Origin: Lutibacter sp.
Lineage (GTDB): Bacteria; Bacteroidota; Bacteroidia; Flavobacteriales; Flavobacteriaceae
Assembly: GCA_002733285.1 (NCBI GenBank)
Contig: NVVE01000017.1
Coordinates: 43,850 to 49,038, forward strand
Reading direction: 5' to 3'
Length of the DNA stretch: 5,189 nucleotides
The notes under the pieces are model-generated. The model saw nothing but the letters and a program-made list of their open reading frames with translations, did no database searches and was not told the DNA's origin. The position numbers and the translations under genes are program-made. How positions within the stretch are numbered: the stretch's first letter is position 1; each line of letters begins with the position of its first letter. Shown here piece after piece: positions 1-5,189 of the stretch.

Positions 1-43
1 ACGGTAATAAAACGAAAAGTAGAAAAAAGATTAAAATATTGAG

Positions 44-149
44 CAACTATTTAAAAGATGAAAGTTAAGGGTCTGAAACCATAAAGTTCCTTCCTTAAAT
101 TTAATATTTTTTTGTTTTAGAAACGCCAACAAATATAAGGGATTGAAAC
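44..149 (+). repeat. Two CRISPR-repeat-like segments 70 nt apart (weak, degenerate)
   Basis: The 36-nt segment 114-149 begins GTTTTAG and ends AAGGGATTGAAAC, the style of 3' end seen in many type I/III CRISPR repeats. A second segment, 44-79, ends AAGGGTCTGAAAC. Over the last 19 positions they agree at 15; over the first 17 they hardly agree. The ends are exactly 70 nt apart, which would be a 36-nt repeat plus a 34-nt spacer. A fainter match ends near position 13. True arrays have near-identical repeats, so this is either the decayed leader-distal edge of an array extending left of the window or coincidence. Confidence 0.25.
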
Positions 150-161
150 GAAATTGCATAA

Positions 162-189
162 AAAAAGCATCTCAATTGAGATGCTTTTT
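162..189. terminator. Bidirectional intrinsic terminator (perfect 28-nt palindrome)
   Basis: AAAAAGCATCTCAA is followed immediately by its exact reverse complement, giving a stem with an A-tract on one side and a T-tract on the other, so it can terminate transcription in either direction. It starts directly after the tRNA 3' fragment read on the minus strand, the normal place for a tRNA terminator. It would also stop any transcript from the cluster on the right that reads past 292. The hairpin is seen directly; termination is inferred. Confidence 0.85.
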
Positions 190-206
190 GCGGTCTGGAC
201 GGGACT
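190..206 (-). other. Truncated 3' end of a tRNA-Asp-like gene: candidate attachment-site scar
   Basis: The plus strand reads GCGGTCTGGACGGGACT. Its complement, AGTCCCGTCCAGACCGC, matches what I recall as the last 17 nt of Bacteroidota tRNA-Asp: end of the T-loop, 3' strand of the T-stem (CCCGT), 3' strand of the acceptor stem (CCAGACC), and the discriminator G. To the right, where the T-loop, anticodon and D-arms should lie, the sequence turns into AT-rich DNA (from 207) with no tRNA features. A 3' tRNA fragment joined to its own terminator is what tyrosine-recombinase integration into a tRNA gene leaves at the end distal to the restored tRNA. The fragment is seen directly; the tRNA identity rests on memory of the family and the att-site role is inferred. 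Confidence 0.5.
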
Positions 207-260
207 TTTTTAAATTTTATAATACACTGTTTTACTTCTTATTACAAAACATATACTTTT

Positions 261-282
261 TTTGTACCGTATTTTGTACCGT
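261..282. repeat. Two 10-bp direct repeats TTTGTACCGT, 12-nt period
   Basis: TTTGTACCGT occurs at 261-270 and again at 273-282, exactly identical, separated by AT. The copies lie about 55 nt inside from the tRNA fragment, on the side where an integrated element would be. Short direct repeats at this distance from a core site are a known form of integrase arm-type or excisionase binding site. A repressor operator or simple chance repeat in AT-rich DNA is also possible. No coding frame uses them convincingly. Confidence 0.45.
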
Positions 283-291
283 TATTTATTC

Positions 292-441
292 CTAATCTTT
301 CGCTTTTGCATTCCACACAAATAATACACAGATTACAGATAAAATTGCAGCTCCCAACCAAAATAACTTTGCTGTAGAGAAATCGTAACTTTCTACTCCA
401 TTGAGAGATGTATGATTGTTTCCTATGTGAAAAACACTCAC
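292..441 (-). CDS. Possible small single-pass membrane protein (49 residues), unrecognised
   Basis: A short open frame directly after the propeller gene. With a GTG start at 439-441 it begins 7 nt past that gene's stop and encodes 49 residues: a polar N-terminal half ('SVFHIGNNHTSLNGVESYD') and one strongly hydrophobic segment 'LFWLGAAILSVICVLFVW' (about 26-43), ending in 'NAKAKD'. Alternative starts are an ATG at 516 or a TTG at 522, which would overlap the propeller gene by 68-74 nt in another frame; I consider these less likely because the added residues look like a frame shadow. No clear Shine-Dalgarno is present for the GTG. The clean helix with lysines at its C-terminal end favours a real peptide, cytoplasmic at the C-terminus. 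It could also be the remnant tail of a decayed gene at the element boundary. I do not recognise a family. Confidence 0.4.
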   Translation of the reverse strand: MSVFHIGNNHTSLNGVESYDFSTAKLFWLGAAILSVICVLFVWNAKAKD

Positions 442-448
442 GTCATTT

Positions 449-2527
449 CTATTCTTTTTTTGGCAGAAAATTATCAATTGCCCAAACTTGATTTCTACCT
501 GCCTGTTCCATGTCATACACAACGCGATTTCCGTCGGGATGAATTTCCAAGTGTCTTTTATTTTTCATTGATATTTCCAGCATGAATGCTGGGCTTCCAT
601 CAATTGGAAATTGATAAACTTTTCTGGAATTTACGGCGATTACTACCACGTTACGACTGTCTGGTGTCCATACTGGCCAACCGATGCGTTCATCATTAGC
701 AAGACTACCTACTTTTTTAGGATTTCCGCCGGTTGTAGAAACAATCCATAAATCATTCGGGTTATCGAACCAATATCGGAATGCCAGGTATTTTCCATCA
801 GGTGATAAGTTATTATAGAAAAGCTGTTTTTTACTTTGGAAAATCACAGTTTTTTGAGCTGTTTTCAGATCGAATTTCGTAAGGGTTCCATCAATTGTTC
901 TTAAATAAAACAGACTTGAACCATCTGGAGCAATTTGAGGAAGAATTCCTTCCTTGCCTGGAAATGACACTAATTGGGTATGCGCTCCTGTTTTAATATC
1001 CACTTGGTAAATTCCATCTTCATCGTGTATATTCTTTCGTGCAGTCATAATAAGGTATCGGCTGCCTGGTGACCAACGGGGCATAAAACTACCTAATCCA
1101 CTACCAGGTTTAATTTGCGTAGTCAAATCATACTCCTTCCCTGTTTCAATGTTGTGGATTACAAATGTCATGTTTTTCATTAATGTTTTCCCCCTTTGAG
1201 AAAGATAGGCTAGGTATTTCCCGTCAGGTGACCAGGAAGGGCATGTGTTTCCACCCTCAACCCTATCTGAGAGTTTTTTTGAAGTTGAAGTGCGCTTTCC
1301 TGTTCTCAAATCAATGCCTTCTGAATAAATATTTCGGGTGCTCGTACCTGTTGAATAATAGATTGATCCACTTCTGGTACTGCCAATCGGAATAAATTTA
1401 TTTTCCAAATTACCTTTTAACAAAATAGGATCACCTAATGGCAATCCATTTACCATCGCTTGACTCCACAGTCCTTTAGATCCGGAACGGTCACTCAAAA
1501 AGATAACCTGTTTACCATCATTCGTCCAATATGGATACCAATCGTTAGCAGGGTTATCACTTATTACAACTTCCTTATTCCCATCAATTGTTCTCATATA
1601 TATATCCTTTTGATCTATTCCATCTGCCTGACTCATATCATAAACTATGGAATTGCCATCTGGTGAAAAACTGAGATATCGTGTATGTTTATTATTTAAC
1701 GATTTGAGTGTTTCAATACTTCCGTCTTTGACAGACACTCTAACAATTTGATCTTTGTGTTTATTTCTATTTGTTTTATCCTTTACTTCAATAATTGCCA
1801 GGATATATTTACCGTCTTGAGACCAATCTACTGGCCAAGGAACACCTGCACCATTATGATTATTACAGAGAACCCGCATTCCAGAACCGTCAAGATTCAC
1901 AATACGGAGTTCAATGTTGTCTTTATAAAAGTAAAAATAAGCAATCTGTTTGCCGTCTGGTGAAAAGATAGAAGTATCAGGAAATTCATATTTACCCTTC
2001 CAAGTGCCCTTTTTTGTAATTGGCCAAATCTTTCCAGTTTTGGTATCATATATTTTAATGGATAAGGATGATCTCCAATCAATAAAACTCATATACCGGC
2101 CATCAGAAGATATGGCATATACATCTTCATCCTCTGACCAGACTTCTCTGGTAATTATTCCGAGAGGTTTTACATTATGTCTGGTTGAATTTAATGCGTT
2201 TAGTTTTTCCTGTGCCCTGGCGGCCAATTTACGCTGATCAGCAAATTTTCCCAATACAACCCTATAGGCCTTCATTGCTTCCGAACGCCCTAATTTTTCG
2301 TAGCACAAGCCTATATGGAACTGTGCCTTTGCTGCAATTGCTCTATTCTCAGAGAAATTTTTAACAATTGTTTCATACATCTCAATTGCCTTTTCAAGTT
2401 CACCTTTTACCTCTTCCAGCTGGATCGCTTTTGGAAGCATTTCTTCAGCTGTTTGGGAAAAGGACCCGTAACTCATCAATAGAAGGCCTACTGCCATCAT
2501 TATTGTTACTGTTTTTCTGTTGTTCAT
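449..2527 (-). CDS. Exported TPR and PD40 (TolB-like) beta-propeller protein
   Basis: 692 residues, probably periplasmic or surface exposed. The N-terminus is a signal peptide: 'NNRK', a hydrophobic core 'MMAVGLLLMSYG', and a likely cleavage near 'SFS|QT' (after about residue 24). There is no lipobox Cys, so it is not a lipoprotein. Residues about 27-112 form TPR-like helices ('ELEKAIEMYETIVKNF', 'AAKAQFHIGLCYEKLG', 'AMKAYRVVLGKF'). Residues about 135-675 carry about eleven PD40/WD40-like strands of the pattern 'SPDGKxIAY', near 140, 188, 235, 287, 334, 432, 485, 532, 574, 620 and 662, enough for one or two propellers. The C-terminus 'VWAIDNFLP' resembles the end of many such proteins. The ATG start is backed by a good AAAGGATG Shine-Dalgarno, rare in this window. 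Such propellers usually bind proteins or glycans and no catalytic site is visible. It follows the two-component pair by 103 nt and may be its regulated output or envelope partner; the exact role is unknown. Confidence 0.93.
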   Translation of the reverse strand: MNNRKTVTIMMAVGLLLMSYGSFSQTAEEMLPKAIQLEEVKGELEKAIEMYETIVKNFSENRAIAAKAQFHIGLCYEKLGRSEAMKAYRVVLGKFADQRKLAARAQEKLNALNSTRHNVKPLGIITREVWSEDEDVYAISSDGRYMSFIDWRSSLSIKIYDTKTGKIWPITKKGTWKGKYEFPDTSIFSPDGKQIAYFYFYKDNIELRIVNLDGSGMRVLCNNHNGAGVPWPVDWSQDGKYILAIIEVKDKTNRNKHKDQIVRVSVKDGSIETLKSLNNKHTRYLSFSPDGNSIVYDMSQADGIDQKDIYMRTIDGNKEVVISDNPANDWYPYWTNDGKQVIFLSDRSGSKGLWSQAMVNGLPLGDPILLKGNLENKFIPIGSTRSGSIYYSTGTSTRNIYSEGIDLRTGKRTSTSKKLSDRVEGGNTCPSWSPDGKYLAYLSQRGKTLMKNMTFVIHNIETGKEYDLTTQIKPGSGLGSFMPRWSPGSRYLIMTARKNIHDEDGIYQVDIKTGAHTQLVSFPGKEGILPQIAPDGSSLFYLRTIDGTLTKFDLKTAQKTVIFQSKKQLFYNNLSPDGKYLAFRYWFDNPNDLWIVSTTGGNPKKVGSLANDERIGWPVWTPDSRNVVVIAVNSRKVYQFPIDGSPAFMLEISMKNKRHLEIHPDGNRVVYDMEQAGRNQVWAIDNFLPKKE

Positions 2528-2585
2528 ACTATCATCCTTTTAATGTTATTATTTTATTTAAAGGTAAAACAAGAGTTGTATTCAA
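2528..2585 (-). promoter_or_regulatory. Shine-Dalgarno and weak promoter candidate for the propeller gene
   Basis: On the minus strand AAAGGATG (plus 2533-2540) lies about six nt before the ATG at 2527, the clearest ribosome site in the window. Further upstream, TACCTTTA (plus 2559-2566) resembles the Bacteroidota -7 box TAnnTTTG except for the last base, with a TTG (plus 2583-2585) 16 nt upstream as a possible -33 element. That spacing is shorter than usual, so the promoter is only a candidate. If real, the tandem repeats at 2595-2614 lie just upstream of it, in an activator-like position. Confidence 0.35.
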
Positions 2586-2614
2586 TTGTGAATTGAATGT
2601 AAAAGAACGTAAAA
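2581..2614. promoter_or_regulatory. Candidate response-regulator operator: inverted repeat plus 10-bp tandem repeat
   Basis: Between the regulator and the propeller gene, 2581-2597 is a perfect inverted repeat, TTCAATT-GTG-AATTGAA. Overlapping its end is a tandem direct repeat, GAATGTAAAA (2595-2604) then GAACGTAAAA (2605-2614), matching at 9 of 10 positions. OmpR/PhoB regulators bind as head-to-tail dimers on half-sites one helical turn apart, so the 10-bp period fits the adjacent regulator. A further GTAAAACA at 2564-2571 repeats the core also found at 2609-2616. The repeats are seen; binding by this regulator is inferred. Confidence 0.5.
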
Positions 2615-2630
2615 CATTCCTTGAAATCTT

Positions 2631-3308
2631 TTACAAAAATTTGTACCCAATACCGTGGATAGTTACAATTAGTTTTGGTGATGTGGGATCATCTTCTATC
2701 TTATGCCTTAGCTTACCAACATGAACATCAACTGTCCTGGTGTTTGGAAAGGAATCATAGCCCCAAATTTGTGTTAGAAGCTCATCACGTGAAATTATTT
2801 CACCCTCCATTTCAATAAAGCACCTAAGAAGCTCATACTCCCGAGGTAAGAGTTTAAGTGGTTTCCCATTTTTTTTAGCATGGTATTTTTTAAAGTTGAT
2901 TTCCAGATTTCCAAACCGGTGTACTTCCTTACTCTCTTGATTGGAACTTACACGTCTGAATACAGCTTTTATTCTTGCAAGTAGTTCAAGGACACCAAAA
3001 GGCTTTGTAATATAATCATCAGCCCCGAGCTCCAGGCCTGTAACGATCTCAGCTTCCTGACTCTTGGCAGTAAGCATAATAATAGGAAGTTCAGGAATTT
3101 CTTTTTTCAGCCTCTTACACACTTCATACCCATTGAGCTTCGGTAACATAAGATCCAATAAAACAAGATCTGGCTCCTCCTTAATAGCTTTCTGATAACC
3201 TGTCTCACCATCGTAAGCAGATATTACAGTATAGTCTCGTGCCTCCAGATTAAATGTGAGACCTGTAACCATATCTTTTTCGTCTTCTACAATCAATATT
3301 TTTTTCAT
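2631..3308 (-). CDS. OmpR/PhoB-family response regulator (receiver plus winged helix)
   Basis: Cytoplasmic DNA-binding partner of the upstream histidine kinase. I chose the ATG at 3308 (225 residues). One codon further upstream is a TTG, which would merely add one residue. The receiver (about 2-117) has acidic residues E8/D9, phosphoacceptor D52 in 'LVLLDLMLP', T80 in 'IMLTA', switch aromatic Y99 and K102 in 'ITKPF', all expected for an active receiver. The C-terminal winged helix (about 130-225) shows 'LLPREYELL', 'SRDELLTQIWG', a recognition helix around 'TRTVDVHVGKLRHKI' and the closing hairpin 'TIHGIGYKF', typical of the PhoB/OmpR family. Length is usual for the family. No strong Shine-Dalgarno is visible; the 19-nt gap to the kinase stop implies cotranscription. 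The 10-bp tandem repeats just past its stop, in front of the propeller gene, are candidate target sites. A phosphate role (phoB-like) cannot be assigned from sequence alone. Confidence 0.96.
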   Translation of the reverse strand: MKKILIVEDEKDMVTGLTFNLEARDYTVISAYDGETGYQKAIKEEPDLVLLDLMLPKLNGYEVCKRLKKEIPELPIIMLTAKSQEAEIVTGLELGADDYITKPFGVLELLARIKAVFRRVSSNQESKEVHRFGNLEINFKKYHAKKNGKPLKLLPREYELLRCFIEMEGEIISRDELLTQIWGYDSFPNTRTVDVHVGKLRHKIEDDPTSPKLIVTIHGIGYKFL

Positions 3309-3327
3309 CAATGTGTCACTTTATAAT

Positions 3328-5189
3328 TCATATTTTATTATAATTCAATCCTGAGGTTGAATCATTATGCAGCGGTAGTTTTATTGTAAATGTACTTCCT
3401 TTATCAATTTCACTATCAACTTCTATACTTCCTTCGTGTGCCTCAATAATATGCTTTGTCAGCGTTAAACCCAACCCATTTCCTCGCTTCTCTTTTCCGT
3501 TTGTAGGTGGCACCCTGTAAAATTTATCAAAAATTTTCTTTAGTTCCTCTTTGGCTATACCTACACCATTATCTTTAACAGAAATGAAGACTGAAGTTGA
3601 ATCCTTGCCAACTCTCACTTGAATACGTTTCCTCTCTTTGGAGTATTTCACTGCATTACTCAACAAATTTAAAATTGCCTGGGAAATTGCATCCTTATCA
3701 ATTTTAAGCATAATGAAATCGTTCGGCAGTTCACTTTCTATTTCAAAACCGTTATCGCGGATATGGAATTTATATGCCTCCAGTGAACTTCTGACAATTT
3801 TAACAATATCAGCTTCTTCAAAATAATACTTTTTCACTCCGGTATCCATTTTCGAAAAATCAAGCACATCATCAATGAGGTGGGTTAATCGTTCACTCTC
3901 TTTTCTGATGATTTTGTAAAATTCCTTACGCTTTTTTTCATCCGTTACTACACCTGAATCAAGTGTTTCTCCAAACATTCTAATAAGTGCGAGTGGCGTT
4001 TTGAACTCGTGGGACACATTTGAAACAAATTCTGATTTCATCCTCGAGGCCTCTGTTTCATGAATAACAGCACGAACTATCATAATAATTCCAATGAGCA
4101 TTACTAATATTATTCCTGCAAATAGAATCAGGTAAAGCCGTCTCTCTTTGCCTACGAGTTGTTCGATCGATTTTCCATCCTTGTCAAACAAGGCTACCTT
4201 CCAGTTGGCAAACAGTTGTGTAAAATTATCAACAACAAGGTAATTGGTCCGCGAACTGTTACTTTGGATGTATATTAAGCTGTCTTTATCTCTGAGAATA
4301 CCAACTGAAAGGTCTTTTCCAAGTTCCACAGAAGTTAGAATTTCAGGAAACAAAATTGACAAGATATAATCCTTATTAAATTTGTAACCCAATACCAATA
4401 AATCAGATTGCTGAAATGATGCAGGGAACTTAAAGAAACCGATTTGAAGTGTGGGATTATTTTCTTTCGAAGAAATGTCAAGTGGTTGTAATTCAATCGG
4501 TACCCATTTACTGGCTTCTGAAGGAACATTTGGCAATATTTGCTTATGAATGTGCTCAATAAACCTGATCTTTTCAAGTAACTTGTTTTGCCTATTCATC
4601 AAATCCTTACTATTTCTTTTAATAGTATCAATTTTAATTCCCAATACTTCCAGTTTTCGTATTTCTTCTCTGGCCAACTTCAGGTAGTACAGATATTCAC
4701 CTCCAAGCAGATCCCATGGATCATCCAGTAGTTGTTGATAGAGTTCAAGCTGAATATTGTATTGTTCATTTTTATCATTCAGTGCCTTATAGCCCTCAGA
4801 AATTTGGAAGAGCGCAATTATCGAGATTGGTATTTTTCCTATAGTTATATCTTCATCTCCCAATTCCAGCATTTTTTTATATACGTTTATTCCTGTTATA
4901 TAGTTCCCTGATTTAAAAAAACAGCGACCAATCCGTGATAATAATAAAGCCTTGTCATTTACTGATTTGGTGTCGTTCAATGCCTTTTGATAAAGTGTGA
5001 TGGCTTCAACATAATTTTTATTAATATATTCAGCTTTTTCAGCCATGCTAAAACTTGTTGATGCTTTTGGATTTAATAAAGGAGGAGTTTCTGGCTTATT
5101 ATTCCATCCCAGTGAAACAGTGGAAGAAATCAATCCTTCATCAGTATTAATAAGAAACAAATTATCGAAAGCCAAATTTTCCGATTCTA
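3328..5189 (-). CDS. Membrane sensor histidine kinase with extracytoplasmic TPR-like region, 5'-truncated by window edge
   Basis: Senses an unknown envelope signal, autophosphorylates on His and passes the phosphate to the regulator encoded 19 nt downstream. Residues are numbered from the TTG codon at 5175 (615 residues to the stop). That TTG is probably not the start: the frame stays open to the window edge (codons for E-S-E-N precede it), and no first membrane helix or signal peptide is seen, so the N-terminus is missing. A short strand 'LFLINTDEG' (about 6-14) is followed by TPR-like helices (about 40-175, e.g. 'NYVEAITLYQKAL'), a linker, and a Cache/PAS-like segment (about 243-335). One membrane helix spans about 347-368, with no evident HAMP. 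The HisKA H-box is 'SNVSHEFKTPL' with H389, and E390-x-x-T393 fits a phosphatase motif. HATPase motifs are the N-box (N503, N507), G1 'DNGVGI' (535-540), F-box 'FDKFYRV' (549-555) and G2 'GNGLGL' (565-570). All catalytic motifs are intact. The kinase call is near certain; the ligand is unknown. Confidence 0.95.
   Translation of the reverse strand, partial: ESENLAFDNLFLINTDEGLISSTVSLGWNNKPETPPLLNPKASTSFSMAEKAEYINKNYVEAITLYQKALNDTKSVNDKALLLSRIGRCFFKSGNYITGINVYKKMLELGDEDITIGKIPISIIALFQISEGYKALNDKNEQYNIQLELYQQLLDDPWDLLGGEYLYYLKLAREEIRKLEVLGIKIDTIKRNSKDLMNRQNKLLEKIRFIEHIHKQILPNVPSEASKWVPIELQPLDISSKENNPTLQIGFFKFPASFQQSDLLVLGYKFNKDYILSILFPEILTSVELGKDLSVGILRDKDSLIYIQSNSSRTNYLVVDNFTQLFANWKVALFDKDGKSIEQLVGKERRLYLILFAGIILVMLIGIIMIVRAVIHETEASRMKSEFVSNVSHEFKTPLALIRMFGETLDSGVVTDEKKRKEFYKIIRKESERLTHLIDDVLDFSKMDTGVKKYYFEEADIVKIVRSSLEAYKFHIRDNGFEIESELPNDFIMLKIDKDAISQAILNLLSNAVKYSKERKRIQVRVGKDSTSVFISVKDNGVGIAKEELKKIFDKFYRVPPTNGKEKRGNGLGLTLTKHIIEAHEGSIEVDSEIDKGSTFTIKLPLHNDSTSGLNYNKI

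Noticed and set aside
1..6. ACGGTA at the window start as an inverted copy of the TACCGT repeat core
   Set aside because: Only six bases match and the rest of the 10-mer is absent; expected by chance.
442..522. Longer start (TTG 522 or ATG 516) for the small membrane frame
   Set aside because: It would overlap the propeller gene by 68-74 nt in another frame, and the added residues have no recognisable features; a GTG just after the stop is simpler.
1897..2082. 61-residue minus-strand frame within the propeller gene
   Set aside because: Out-of-frame shadow of the PD40-coding region with no supporting features.
1165..2237. Several plus-strand frames of 68-95 residues within the propeller gene
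   Set aside because: Antisense shadows of an intact gene with a strong repeat pattern; none resembles a known protein.
2581..2597. Inverted repeat as a terminator between regulator and propeller gene
   Set aside because: The stem is short, all A/T apart from one C:G pair, and has no T-tract after it in the direction of transcription, so it fits an operator better.
2368..2724. 118-residue plus-strand frame covering the intergenic gap
   Set aside because: It is antisense to the propeller signal peptide and the end of the regulator; its hydrophobic stretch is the complement of signal peptide codons and no ribosome site or family likeness is seen.
3638..3826. 62-residue plus-strand frame opposite the kinase ATPase region
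   Set aside because: Antisense to conserved HATPase codons (N-box), so a shadow.
4335..4577. 80-residue minus-strand frame within the kinase sensor region
   Set aside because: Out-of-frame shadow of the kinase coding sequence.

Overview
The window is AT-rich bacterial DNA, and every supportable gene lies on the minus strand. The following suggest a Bacteroidota (or wider FCB-group) organism, as inference rather than proof: a secreted 'TPR plus PD40 propeller' protein with a '...SFSQ' type signal peptide, weak or absent Shine-Dalgarno sites except at one gene, and a tRNA-Asp-like 3' end of the form I recall from Bacteroidota.

Layout in the direction of transcription (right to left). From the right edge to 3328 runs a membrane sensor histidine kinase whose N-terminus lies outside the window. 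Its visible extracytoplasmic part contains TPR-like helices and a Cache/PAS-like segment, followed by one membrane helix and a complete HisKA/HATPase core. After 19 nt comes its OmpR/PhoB-type response regulator (2631-3308). A 103-nt gap follows (2528-2630), holding a 17-nt inverted repeat, a 10-bp tandem direct repeat of the type OmpR-family regulators bind, a weak promoter candidate and a good Shine-Dalgarno site. Next is a 692-residue exported protein with an N-terminal TPR-like domain and about eleven PD40/TolB-like propeller repeats (449-2527). Seven nt after its stop is a possible 49-residue membrane peptide (292-441).

The left 291 bases have no convincing gene but are not empty. Positions 190-206 match the last 17 nt of a tRNA-Asp gene (minus strand) with the rest of the tRNA absent, directly followed by a perfect 28-nt palindromic terminator (162-189). 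On the other side of the fragment is a pair of 10-bp direct repeats (261-270 and 273-282). This looks like one end of an integrated element, with the gene cluster on the element side. On the far side, two sequences sharing a '...TAAGGG..TGAAAC' 3' end lie exactly 70 nt apart, which resembles the edge of a decayed CRISPR array, but the evidence is weak.

Working model (inference): the kinase senses an envelope signal and phosphorylates the regulator. The regulator acts at the 10-bp repeats to control the secreted TPR-propeller protein, which shares a TPR theme with the kinase sensor domain and may be its envelope partner. I see no clear new defence or metabolic system; the most unusual points are the kinase sensor architecture and the tRNA-fragment boundary.
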